From Paraburkholderia phenazinium (GTDB lineage Bacteria > Pseudomonadota > Gammaproteobacteria > Burkholderiales > Burkholderiaceae): a stretch of DNA of 64,000 bases. This document shows, piece by piece, positions 17,450 to 25,169 of this stretch. The translations under genes were made by a program, and so were the position numbers. Location of the stretch: positions 1 through 64,000 of the forward strand of contig NZ_FNCJ01000002.1 of the NCBI RefSeq assembly GCF_900100735.1, in the 5' to 3' direction. The number at the start of each line of letters is the position of its first letter. Positions within the stretch are counted from its first letter, which is position 1. The notes beneath the pieces were generated by a model. It searched no databases, had not been told where the DNA came from, and worked only from the letters and a program-made list of their open reading frames with translations.

Positions 17450-18478
17450 ATGTTGCTAAAAGTGGGTGAACTGGCGCGGCGATCCGGCATCACGGTGCGC
17501 ACGCTTCATCACTATGACGCGATCGGGCTGCTTCGTCCTTCGGCCCGCTCCGATGCCGGCTACCGCCTTTACAACCGTGCCGATATCGCCAGGCTGCATC
17601 AGATCCAGGCGATGCGGCGGCTGGATTTGTCGCTGGCCGACATTGGGGCCTTGTTGGCAAGACCGGATTCGACACTCTCGACGGTCATCGAGCAGCAGAT
17701 CGTTGCGCTGACTCGACAGATCGACCGTGCAACCGACCTGCGCGATCGCCTTAATCGTCTGCGCGGGCAGTTGATGACGGGAGAAGAACCGGATCTTGCT
17801 GATTGGCTAACCACGTTGGAGCTAATGACCATGCAGGACAAATACTTTACGCACGACGAGCAGAAGCAACTCCGTCTGAACAAGGCCGACATGGCGACCG
17901 ATTGGCTCGCTTTGATTCAATCGGCGCATGGCCTGATTGATCGGGGCGTTGCGGTGGAAAGCGCCGAGGCCCAGGCGCTCGCGGCCCGTTGGACCGCCAT
18001 GGTGGACAACTACACAGGTGGCGATCCGCGCCTGCTCAGCAGGCTCGACGCGATGCATCGCAGTGAGCCGTCACTGCAGACACAGAGCGGCATCACGACG
18101 GAGTTGCTTGCCTACCTGACGCGCGCCATCCGGCATTCGAAGCTTGATCTGTACGCGAAATATTTCTCGCCGCAAGAACTGCAACGGATGCATGACCACG
18201 ATAGCCGTTACGTGGCTGAGTGGCCTAGCCTTGTCGCAGACATTCGCCGCGAAATGGAGCGTGAGACAGCCGTGGACGACCCGGTGGTTCAGCGGCTGGC
18301 ACAGCGCTGGATCGACATCGTCAACTCATACGTCGGCACGGACCCGGAAGCGCATCGCAAACTTCAGGCGGCGTACGACAATGAGCCTGCGATTCTGGCA
18401 GGCACGGGGATCGACCGGGACCTGCTCGCTTATATCCGCGAGGCGCAACTCACGTTGCAACCGCTGCAGCAGCAATGA
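17450..18478 (+). CDS. MerR-family regulator with two TipAS-like domains
   Basis: 342 residues from the ATG at 17450 (MLLKVGELARRSGITVRTLH), with GAAAGGA 9 bp upstream; an ATG at 17429 has no such site. Residues 1-75 are the MerR winged HTH (HHYDAIGLLRPSARSDAGYR), about 80-115 the dimerisation coiled coil. Two copies of a TipAS-like helical domain follow: about 130-225 (YFTHDEQKQL...ALAARWTAMVDNYTGGDPR) and about 235-335 (YFSPQELQRM...LAQRWIDIVNSYVGTDPEAH). TipAS domains bind thiopeptide antibiotics in Streptomyces TipA; ligand here is unknown. A MerR-type promoter precedes it. Confidence 0.88.
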   Translation: MLLKVGELARRSGITVRTLHHYDAIGLLRPSARSDAGYRLYNRADIARLHQIQAMRRLDLSLADIGALLARPDSTLSTVIEQQIVALTRQIDRATDLRDRLNRLRGQLMTGEEPDLADWLTTLELMTMQDKYFTHDEQKQLRLNKADMATDWLALIQSAHGLIDRGVAVESAEAQALAARWTAMVDNYTGGDPRLLSRLDAMHRSEPSLQTQSGITTELLAYLTRAIRHSKLDLYAKYFSPQELQRMHDHDSRYVAEWPSLVADIRREMERETAVDDPVVQRLAQRWIDIVNSYVGTDPEAHRKLQAAYDNEPAILAGTGIDRDLLAYIREAQLTLQPLQQQ

Positions 18479-18483
18479 TGCTT

Positions 18484-18531
18484 CGCGGCTCGCGGTGATC
18501 GTCAAATGGAGTGACGCCGCCGCGAGCGGCG
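18484..18531. terminator. Hairpin between convergent merR-type and tetR-type genes
   Basis: Arms 18484-18495 (CGCGGCTCGCGG) and 18520-18531 (CCGCGAGCGGCG) pair at 11 of 12 positions with a 24-nt loop, between the stops of two convergent genes. There is no T-run; it may act on both strands. Confidence 0.4.
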
Positions 18532-18556
18532 AGACGAATGGTTCACGCAGGGCCGG

Positions 18557-19258
18557 CTACGGCGTGTTCTCGCGCACGATGCCGGCCTCTTCAACCGGCA
18601 CCTGCGCCAACACCGCTCGCAACACCGTTTCCTTGATGACCTCACGCCAGTGCGCGAGCGCAGCCTTGTCCATTAGCGCCTCGCCGAGGAACGCGCTCAG
18701 CGTGTATTGGTTGGCGTTATAGAAATACCCCAGCGAGGCAATCATGATGTAGACATCGCGCGCCGCGATGCTGCCACGAAACACGCCTTTCGCCTTGCCC
18801 GCATCCAGCACCTTCTGGACCACGGAAATGGCATAGCCGGAAATATCGCGCAGCTTGGAAGACTTCTTGGCGTGCTTGCCCTGATGCAGATTCTCGCTGG
18901 ACAGCAGTGTGACGAACTCGGGATGATCGAGGTAGTACTGCCAGACAAACTCCACCACCTGCGTTAGCCCACGCACGGGATCGTCGAGGTCCAGATCGAG
19001 CCGGCTTTCGGCTTCGTTGAACTGCGAATAGATCGTCTCGAGCACTTCGACGAACAATTGCTCCTTGCTGCCGAAGTAGTAGTAAATCATGCGGTCGTGC
19101 GAGCGTGCAGCTTTCGAAATGCTCTCGACCCGGCCGCTCGCGTAGCCTTGCTTGGCAAATACCTTGATGGCGGCCTTCAGAATCTTGGCGCGCGTATCCT
19201 GGGCCTGCTTCGCGCGGATGCCGGTGGCGCCCGTCTTGCGGGCGGCAGTTGGACTCAT
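18557..19258 (-). CDS. TetR-family transcriptional regulator
   Basis: 233 residues from MSPTAARK at 19258; the open frame to 19405 runs back through a terminator and is not credible. The N-terminal HTH is clear (AKILKAAIKVFAKQGYASGR, AARSHDRMIYYYFGSKEQLF). The rest is a helical ligand/dimer domain (VVEFVWQYYLDHPEFVTLLS, DVYIMIASLGYFYNANQYTL). It lies just downstream of the ferredoxin reductase gene in the same orientation, next to the N-heterocycle cluster; TetR-type NicS controls nicotinate genes in Pseudomonas putida, so it is a candidate regulator of that cluster. That assignment is inference only. Confidence 0.87.
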   Translation of the reverse strand: MSPTAARKTGATGIRAKQAQDTRAKILKAAIKVFAKQGYASGRVESISKAARSHDRMIYYYFGSKEQLFVEVLETIYSQFNEAESRLDLDLDDPVRGLTQVVEFVWQYYLDHPEFVTLLSSENLHQGKHAKKSSKLRDISGYAISVVQKVLDAGKAKGVFRGSIAARDVYIMIASLGYFYNANQYTLSAFLGEALMDKAALAHWREVIKETVLRAVLAQVPVEEAGIVRENTP

Positions 19259-19308
19259 GGGCTGCCTCGGTTCTCTCTGATAGGTTCTGCTGCATCTACT
19301 CAAAACAC

Positions 19309-19340
19309 AGCGGGCCGGCGAGGTGCAACCCCGGCCCGCT
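19309..19340 (-). terminator. Intrinsic terminator after the ferredoxin-NADP reductase gene
   Basis: Perfect 10-bp arms AGCGGGCCGG (19309-19318) and CCGGCCCGCT (19331-19340). Read leftward it is followed by TGTGTTTTGAG, a fair T-tract, 60 bp after the reductase stop. Confidence 0.65.
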
Positions 19341-19401
19341 GCCATCATACAGCCGGGACCTGGACTAAACCCAGCCTGGACCCATCCCGGCAAGCGGTTC
19401 A

Positions 19402-20502
19402 TCAATCGAACACCGGCGACTCGACACCCAACACCTTATGCAGCTTGGTGCTGGTCGTTGTGTACTGCATATGGATCTTCTTGTCCGGGAAAATATAAGG
19501 CGCCGCGCCGAACGCGGCTAGCGCCGCTTCATGAAAGCCCGACAGGATCAGTTTCTTCTTGCCGGGATAGGTATTGATATCGCCGACTGCGAAGATGCCC
19601 GGCACATTGGTTTCGAACTTCTCGGTATCGACGCCCACCTGCTTGCGCTCGATTTCCAGCCCCCACTGGGCAATCGGCCCGAGTTGCGGGGATAACCCGA
19701 AGAACACCAGAAGATGATCGAGTTCGAGCGTACGCGTTACGCCGTCGCCGCCTGTCACCTTGATGCGGTGGAGCGCTTCATGATTGTCTTCGAAGCCGCT
19801 CACCTGGCCCACGATGCACTGCATGCGCAGGTCGTCGCAGAGTGCGCGCATTTTTGCCACCGAGGCAGGCGCGGCGCGGAATTCGTCGCGCCGGTGCACG
19901 AGGATCACGCTCTGCGCGATATCCACGAGATTGAGCGCCCAGTCGAGCGCGGAATCGCCGCCGCCGCAGATCACAATGTCTTTGTCGCGGAACAGTTCGG
20001 GATCGCGTACGCGGTAGAACAGTTGCCGCCCATGGTACTTGTCGATGCCGCTCACTTTCAGCGTGCGTGGCTGGAACGAGCCTACGCCCGCGGCAATGAA
20101 GATAGTCTTGGTAACGAACTCGGTGCCCTTGCTGGTGCGCACGAAAAAGCGCCGGTCTGCCAGACGCTCGACGATCTGCACTTCCTGTCCGAGGTGAAAG
20201 GTCGCGCCAAATGGTTCGATCTGCTTGAGCAGATTGTCGGCAAGCTCCTGCCCGGTGCAGATCGGCACCGCAGGAATGTCGTAGATCGGCTTGTCCGGAT
20301 ACAGCTCGACGCACTGACCGCCCACTACCGGCAGTGAATCGATGACATGCGCCTTGATTTCCAGCAGGCCTAGTTCGAACACCTGAAAGAGGCCGACCGG
20401 CCCTGCACCGACGATCAATGCGTCGGTCTCGATGGGCGATGGCGGTTCGGCGTGGGTGTCCGTCGTGTCGTGAGAGACGGGGTGGTCAACTACTTCGTTC
20501 AT
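19402..20502 (-). CDS. Ferredoxin-NADP+ reductase, thioredoxin-reductase-like type
   Basis: 366 residues from MNEVVDHP at 20502, with AGGAG upstream; an earlier ATG at 20517 has no such site. It has two dinucleotide folds: FAD site [20 protein letters not shown] and [20 protein letters not shown], and NADP site [19 protein letters not shown], followed by VHRRDEFRA. The C-terminal block [20 protein letters not shown] closes the FAD site. No CxxC redox pair is present, which separates it from thioredoxin reductase. It moves electrons between NADPH and ferredoxin. A ferredoxin gene lies 132 bp upstream in the same direction, and a 6-hydroxynicotinate-reductase-like operon is divergent. Confidence 0.92.
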   Translation of the reverse strand: MNEVVDHPVSHDTTDTHAEPPSPIETDALIVGAGPVGLFQVFELGLLEIKAHVIDSLPVVGGQCVELYPDKPIYDIPAVPICTGQELADNLLKQIEPFGATFHLGQEVQIVERLADRRFFVRTSKGTEFVTKTIFIAAGVGSFQPRTLKVSGIDKYHGRQLFYRVRDPELFRDKDIVICGGGDSALDWALNLVDIAQSVILVHRRDEFRAAPASVAKMRALCDDLRMQCIVGQVSGFEDNHEALHRIKVTGGDGVTRTLELDHLLVFFGLSPQLGPIAQWGLEIERKQVGVDTEKFETNVPGIFAVGDINTYPGKKKLILSGFHEAALAAFGAAPYIFPDKKIHMQYTTTSTKLHKVLGVESPVFD

Positions 20503-20634
20503 GGGTTTCTCCTGCATTCGGTTGAGTGAGGAACAACGGGGGAACGATGAGCCGTGTGCGCATCTGAGGGACGCGGCAGCACAGCGAAATCAGAGTGCCG
20601 AAAGGCGGTGGCGTTGGACGGAGCATGGTGCGGC

Positions 20635-20958
20635 TCAGCGCTCGAGCAGATGCAGCTTGTCCATCACGTCCTTCCATGTGTCAGCGTCAGGCAAGGGCTC
20701 CTCGCGTTTGCTGAGCACCGGAAACACGCCGGTCAGCTCGGCATTCAACGCAGTGAATTCCTGCTGGTCTGCAGGGAGGTCGTCTTCGGCGTAAATTGCA
20801 TTGACGGGGCACTCGGCCACGCATACCGCGCAGTCGATGCACTCGTCCGGATCGATCACCAGCATGTTCGGCCCGGCGTGGAAGCAGTCCACCGGGCAGA
20901 CATCCACACAGTCGGTATAGCGGCAGCGGATGCAGGCTTCTGTCACGACATGAGTCAC
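20635..20958 (-). CDS. fdxA: Seven-iron ferredoxin (FdxA type)
   Basis: 107 residues starting with GTG at 20958 (read as MTHVVTEACIRCRYTDCVDV), supported by AGGAG 7 bp upstream; the ATG at 21012 would add unrelated residues. Two Fe-S binding regions are visible: CIRCRYTDCVDVCPVDCF and CIDCAVCVAECPVNAIY. The first has C-x7-C-x3-CP as in 3Fe-4S/4Fe-4S ferredoxins, and the second is a standard 4Fe-4S motif. The C-terminal tail is the usual FdxA extension. It is a low-potential electron carrier, probably the partner of the downstream reductase. Its promoter region is shared with the divergent operon. Confidence 0.93.
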   Translation of the reverse strand: MTHVVTEACIRCRYTDCVDVCPVDCFHAGPNMLVIDPDECIDCAVCVAECPVNAIYAEDDLPADQQEFTALNAELTGVFPVLSKREEPLPDADTWKDVMDKLHLLER

Positions 20959-21087
20959 GGCGAATCTCCTTCTGCACAGAGCCGCGACGCGGAAATTGGC
21001 GCGCCGCAACATGACGAAAGATCAGGCACAGACCGGGAAAAGACGTTGCGCAGTCTATTTTGATCGAGTAGATTTCAATCAAGTTTG

Positions 21088-21105
21088 GTGTAGCGAATAC
21101 TACAC
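21088..21105. promoter_or_regulatory. Palindrome in the divergent fdxA / N-heterocycle operon promoter region
   Basis: GTGTAG (21088-21093) and CTACAC (21100-21105) form a perfect 6-bp inverted repeat around CGAATA. It lies 130 bp from the fdxA start and 105 bp from the rightward operon start, near the middle of the 252-bp divergent region. A repressor or activator operator is likely. Confidence 0.45.
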
Positions 21106-21159
21106 GAACGGTGAGTGACCGCAACATTTTTCAAAATGCGAGCCGCTGCGTGTCACACG

Positions 21160-21184
21160 AATATGCCTTGAAACAAGGGATATT
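21160..21184. promoter_or_regulatory. 25-bp palindrome 26 bp upstream of the N-heterocycle operon
   Basis: Arms AATATGCCTTG (21160-21170) and CAAGGGATATT (21174-21184) pair at 10 of 11 positions around AAA. The position, just upstream of the first ATG, is that of a repressor site overlapping the promoter or leader. The candidate protein is the nearby TetR regulator, which is inference. Confidence 0.55.
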
Positions 21185-21210
21185 TCGTCAGCCGGGCAGG
21201 ACCGATTGTA

Positions 21211-22854
21211 ATGTCGTCGTATGGGAACCCCAACATGACTGAGCATACGAAGGTCGATTTCGGTGCAGACCGTGTGGATGGCGAAACCGCCTCCACGCCC
21301 GGTCCCACCGTGCTCGAAAAAGCGGTGCCGCGCAGCGAGCGGATGGCGTCCAACAAGATCGAATGCAATGCCTGTCCGGTGCTGTGCCAGATCTCCGAAG
21401 GCCGTACCGGGGCGTGTGATCGCTACGCCAATGCGGACGGTCGGCTGATTCGCGTCGATCCAGTGGTGTTCATGTCTCGCTCGCCGGTGGCTGCGAAAAG
21501 CACCGAAGCAGCAGACGCCGCGATCGAATTTGGTGCATCGAGGCAGGCGCGCAGCGATGCACTGACAACGGGCGTTCAAGACCAGCCGCTGTTCGTGACC
21601 GGCGTCGGTGCATCGTCCACCTATCCGGACTACAAACCCGCGCCTTTTATCGTTGCTTCGAAGCACAACGACGTCGATATGGTGACGGTCGTCACCGAGG
21701 GCATCTTTAGCTACTGCAGTTTCAAGGTAAAGATCGACACCGATCGTTTTCTCGGGCCGGAACAAGCGAATGTGCGTTGCCAGGGCGAGATGGTCGGCCA
21801 CGTCACCACCGCCGAATACGGCTCGCAGATGCTGAGCCTCGGCGGCGTCCACCATCTGACCGGCGGGAGCAAGAAAGAAGGCCGCGTGACCTGCGACATG
21901 ATGCTCGCGCTCGGCAACAAGCAGCCGGTCGAATTGACCATCGACGGCGGCGCCAGTCTGGTGATCCGCGCCGGTGCGGCGCCGATCGTGGATGGCGTCG
22001 AAGAGCAGCGTATGCGGGTGGGCTGCGGCTCCGCCACCATCGGCATCTTTGCCAAACAATGGTTTGGGCATGTCGACGAAGTGGTGGTGGTCGACGATCA
22101 CATTACCGGCGTGCTGACCGAGCATCAGGCTGGACGGTGCCTCGGCATGACGCGCTCAGGTCTGAAGATTCGCGGCCGCAAATCGACGCCGGGCCGCTAT
22201 TTCCAGGTGGCCAATCCGGGTACGGGTTGGGGCGGCACCGACATTCAGGACCCGCTAGCAATTATTGACGGCTTCGATCCCACAGTGGCGCGGCCTGGCA
22301 TGCGCTTGCTGATGGTGTCGACTACCGGCGAGCATGCGCAGTGGTACGAACTCGACGCTGATCTGGTGCCGCGCATCATGGAGATGCCGGATGCGGTGCG
22401 GCGTACCGTGGAGCGGATCGGCGAAAACTGCGAACCGTCATTGGCGACGGTATTGTTCCTGGGCGGTGCGGGTGGCAGCCTGCGCGCCGGCGCTACCGAG
22501 AATCCCGTGTTGCTGACTCGCGCCATCAAGCAGCGGCTGGTGAACGTGACCTGTGGCGGTGCGCCGGCCTACGTCTGGCCAGGCGGCGGCATTACCGTCA
22601 TGGTGGATGTGACACGCATGCCGGACCGTTCGTTCGGCACGGTGCCGACGCCCGCGATCGTTGCGCCGATCGAGTTCACCATGAGCTATGACGCATACCG
22701 CGATCTCGGCGGCCACCTCGACGCCGTGCGTTCGCTGGAAAGCGTGCTGGCGAATGGGCCGGATCATCTCGAAGGGGCGCCGCTCGCACGCCGCACCTTG
22801 GCGCGTCATCCGGACAACCCATGGCCGCTCGGCATGCCGCCGATGCTGGGATGA
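21211..22854 (+). CDS. hnr: 6-hydroxynicotinate reductase-like Fe-S protein
   Basis: 547 residues (start 21211; MTEHTK at 21235 is an alternative). Near the N-terminus is a Cys cluster ECNACPVLCQISEGRTGAC (C52, C55, C59, C69), a likely 4Fe-4S ligand set; further Cys occur at 169 and 190 (GIFSYCSFKV, ANVRC). The protein matches what is annotated as 6-hydroxynicotinate reductase, which reduces 6-hydroxynicotinate to 1,4,5,6-tetrahydro-6-oxonicotinate; the Eubacterium barkeri enzyme holds Fe-S clusters and a covalently bound flavin and uses ferredoxin. A GVGASSTYPD segment near 131-140 loosely recalls ApbE flavinylation sites. It leads an operon containing an enamidase. Assignment rests on recall plus strong context. 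Confidence 0.75.
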   Translation: MSSYGNPNMTEHTKVDFGADRVDGETASTPGPTVLEKAVPRSERMASNKIECNACPVLCQISEGRTGACDRYANADGRLIRVDPVVFMSRSPVAAKSTEAADAAIEFGASRQARSDALTTGVQDQPLFVTGVGASSTYPDYKPAPFIVASKHNDVDMVTVVTEGIFSYCSFKVKIDTDRFLGPEQANVRCQGEMVGHVTTAEYGSQMLSLGGVHHLTGGSKKEGRVTCDMMLALGNKQPVELTIDGGASLVIRAGAAPIVDGVEEQRMRVGCGSATIGIFAKQWFGHVDEVVVVDDHITGVLTEHQAGRCLGMTRSGLKIRGRKSTPGRYFQVANPGTGWGGTDIQDPLAIIDGFDPTVARPGMRLLMVSTTGEHAQWYELDADLVPRIMEMPDAVRRTVERIGENCEPSLATVLFLGGAGGSLRAGATENPVLLTRAIKQRLVNVTCGGAPAYVWPGGGITVMVDVTRMPDRSFGTVPTPAIVAPIEFTMSYDAYRDLGGHLDAVRSLESVLANGPDHLEGAPLARRTLARHPDNPWPLGMPPMLG

Positions 22855-23855
22855 CGCACATGACCGCAACTCGCGCACCACTGGACGCCACGCGCTGGCA
22901 TTTGCAGCACGGCCCGATTGATCTGATCATCGGCGCGGATGGCGATGCTGCAGCCGTGCGTGCCGCGCATGAGGCTTGCTGGCAGCGCTTTACGACGATC
23001 CTCGACGAACTGGTCGCGGAATTGCCTGCACTGAGACGACCCGTGCGGCCAGATGCCTTGAGTCGGCCGTGCGAGGGCCGTGTCGCAAGCCGCATGTGGG
23101 ATGCCTGCTTTCCGCACCGCGCCCGCTATATCACGCCGATGGCCGCGGTCGCGGGCAGCGTCGCGGACGAATTGATCGCAGCGTTTGTGCGGCCGGGCGT
23201 AAAGCGCGCGTTCATCAATAACGGCGGCGACATTGCCTTGCATCTGGACGAAGGGCAGCACTACCGGATCGGCGTGTTTATGGATCTGGCCGAATTTACG
23301 CAGACGCGCCTGGCTGAGGGGCTCAAGCTTGACGCCAATCTGACCTTGGACGCGGTGCAGCCGGTTCGCGGCATCGCGACGAGCGGCTGGCGTGGCCGCA
23401 GTTTTAGCCTCGGCATCGCGGATAGCGTCACGGTGCTGGCGCGCAATGCCGCCGCCGCTGATGCCGCTGCAACGATGATCGCGAATGCGGTGGATCTGAA
23501 GCACGCCGATATCGTGCGTCAACCCGCGTCTTCGCTGAAAGACGATAGCGACCTTGGCGACTTGCTGGTGACGGTCGATGTGCCGCCGCTGCCGCAACCG
23601 CTCGTCGATTTCGCTCTCGCGCGTGGCGCTCAGGAAGCGACGCGGCTGCACGAGCAAGGTTTGATCGAAGGCGCAGCATTGTTTCTGCAACGACGGGTGC
23701 GCGTCGTCGGTATGGCTGTGCCAGGTGCGCTCGCCTCGAATGCAGAGGGCGGAATGGGCTTAACCGGTGACGCGACTTCCGCCCACGTAGCCCATAGTAT
23801 CCATCGACCCCATTACCCAACGGAGGCTCCGTGTTCGAAATCCGCCGCGTGCTAA
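22851..23855 (+). CDS. UPF0280 (ApbE-like) family protein
   Basis: 334 residues if translation starts at 22851, overlapping the preceding stop by ATGA; an ATG at 22860 is also possible. Features are RARYITPMAAVAGSVADELI, KRAFINNGGDIALHLDEGQH and GIATSGWRGRSFSLGIADSV, which correspond to the ApbE-superfamily core: the substrate Ala-Gly strand, the NNGGDI flavin/metal site and the ATSG loop. ApbE proteins attach FMN to Thr/Ser of partner proteins. Beside a reductase family known to hold covalent flavin, a flavin-transferase or flavin-trafficking role is attractive but unproven. The 3' end overlaps the next gene by 25 bp. Confidence 0.8.
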   Translation: MTHMTATRAPLDATRWHLQHGPIDLIIGADGDAAAVRAAHEACWQRFTTILDELVAELPALRRPVRPDALSRPCEGRVASRMWDACFPHRARYITPMAAVAGSVADELIAAFVRPGVKRAFINNGGDIALHLDEGQHYRIGVFMDLAEFTQTRLAEGLKLDANLTLDAVQPVRGIATSGWRGRSFSLGIADSVTVLARNAAAADAAATMIANAVDLKHADIVRQPASSLKDDSDLGDLLVTVDVPPLPQPLVDFALARGAQEATRLHEQGLIEGAALFLQRRVRVVGMAVPGALASNAEGGMGLTGDATSAHVAHSIHRPHYPTEAPCSKSAAC

Positions 23856-24421
23856 CGCACGTCGAAGACATCTTTCATGAGTTTGGGCCGCCGCCGGCGC
23901 ATCCCTTGCGCAAAGGCGCGATCGCAGCGGTGATGAACAATCCGTTCGCCGGCCGCTACGAAGCGAAGATCGAACACGCCATGGAAGCGTTGAAGCCGAT
24001 TGGCGTCTATCTTGCCCAGAGATTGCTCGCTGCGATGGCAGTGCCGCATGCCGCAATCGAAAGCTACGGCAAGGGCGCGATTGTCGGCGCAGCGGGCGAA
24101 CTGGAGCACGGTGCGCTGTGGCATGTGCCAGGCGGTTATGCGATGCGCGAATTGCTGGAGAAAAACGGTGTGCCGACCAACGCCATCGTGCCGTCCACCA
24201 AGAAGGTCGGCGCGCCCTCGACTGCACTCGATGTACCGATGACCCATGTGAACGCAAGCTATGTGCGCAGCCACTTCGATGCAATCGAAGTCCGCGTGCC
24301 TGGCGCGCCGGCCGCGAACGAAGTGGTTTTTATCCTGGTCATGAGCACGGGGCAGCGCGTGCACGCGCGCGTCGGCGGTTTGGCGAAAGAGGCGATCGTC
24401 GGCAAGGACGGCCTGCGCTAG
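23831..24421 (+). CDS. DUF1185 'amino acid synthesis' family protein, copy 1
   Basis: 196 residues starting with GTG (MFEIRRVLTHVEDIFHEFG), with GGAGG 7 bp upstream, inside the end of the previous gene. Family blocks are IAAVMNNPFAGRYEAKIEHA, ESYGKGAIVGAAGELEHGAL, TKKVGAPSTALDVPMTHVNA and YVRSHFDAIEVRVPGAPAAN. The product is soluble and cytoplasmic (no signal or TM segment). The name 'amino acid synthesis protein' attached to this family has no biochemical basis known to me. Its place between the ring reductase and the uptake system suggests a step in the same pathway. The next gene is a paralogue. Confidence 0.85.
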   Translation: MFEIRRVLTHVEDIFHEFGPPPAHPLRKGAIAAVMNNPFAGRYEAKIEHAMEALKPIGVYLAQRLLAAMAVPHAAIESYGKGAIVGAAGELEHGALWHVPGGYAMRELLEKNGVPTNAIVPSTKKVGAPSTALDVPMTHVNASYVRSHFDAIEVRVPGAPAANEVVFILVMSTGQRVHARVGGLAKEAIVGKDGLR

Positions 24422-24501
24422 GCCGCTGCGACATAGAAGCGAATTCGGTTTAAGCAATCGCAGCGCACGCAAACACAGCGGACCCATACATGGAGAGCGA
24501 A

Positions 24502-25086
24502 ATGGCAATCAAGCTTCGCAAGCTGGTAGTGCAGGTGGATGAAACACGCATTGAGATGGGGCAGACGATCGAGCCGCCGACGCGCCGCGCGGTCGCCATC
24601 GCCGTAATCGAAAACCCCTACGCAGGCCGCTTCGAGCCGAAGCTCGATGCGCTGGTCGACGCCGGAGAAGAACTCGGTGCGCTGCTCGGCAAGAAGTGCG
24701 TCGAGGCGCTGGGCATTGCGCCGGGAGAGGCGCACAGTTACGGCAAGGCTGCGATTGTCGGCGAAGCGGGCGAACTGGAGCATGCCGCCGCGATCCTGCA
24801 TCCGAAACTTGGCGCACCGCTGCGCGTAGCGGTAGAGAAGGGCGCCGCGCTGGTGCCGTCGGCGAAGAAGATGGGCACGCTCGGCACGGCCATCGACGTG
24901 CCGCTTGGCCACAAAGACGCCGCCTTCGTGCGCAGTCACTTCGACGCTATCGAAGCGCGCGTGGCCGATGCGCCGCGCGCCAACGAGATCGTGGTGGCGG
25001 TTGCCGTGACGGCTTCGGGGCGGCCGCTGCCGCGCATCGGCGGATTGCAGGTCAGCGAAATCAAAGGCGAAGACGGTTTGCGCTAA
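24502..25086 (+). CDS. DUF1185 'amino acid synthesis' family protein, copy 2
   Basis: 194 residues from MAIKLRKLVVQVDETRIEMG at 24502, with GGAGA 5 bp upstream (an ATG at 24490 is too close to any such site). It shares with copy 1 the blocks AIVGEAGELEHAAAILHPK, KKMGTLGTAIDVPLGHKDA, FVRSHFDAIEARV, NPYAGRF and the C-terminal VGGLA/IGGLQ-KGEDGLR ending. By eye, about half of the residues are shared, so this is a tandem duplication or a heteromer pair rather than a recent copy. Function unknown; the conserved GEAGELEH and SYGKAAIVG segments are likely active-site regions. Confidence 0.85.
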   Translation: MAIKLRKLVVQVDETRIEMGQTIEPPTRRAVAIAVIENPYAGRFEPKLDALVDAGEELGALLGKKCVEALGIAPGEAHSYGKAAIVGEAGELEHAAAILHPKLGAPLRVAVEKGAALVPSAKKMGTLGTAIDVPLGHKDAAFVRSHFDAIEARVADAPRANEIVVAVAVTASGRPLPRIGGLQVSEIKGEDGLR

Positions 25087-25169
25087 ATTGATTCGCTGGT
25101 ACTGTGCTGCCCGTGAGGCGCGGGCTACCTGCTGCGCATGAGATGGATTGCAAGTCGCTGAGGGTTACG

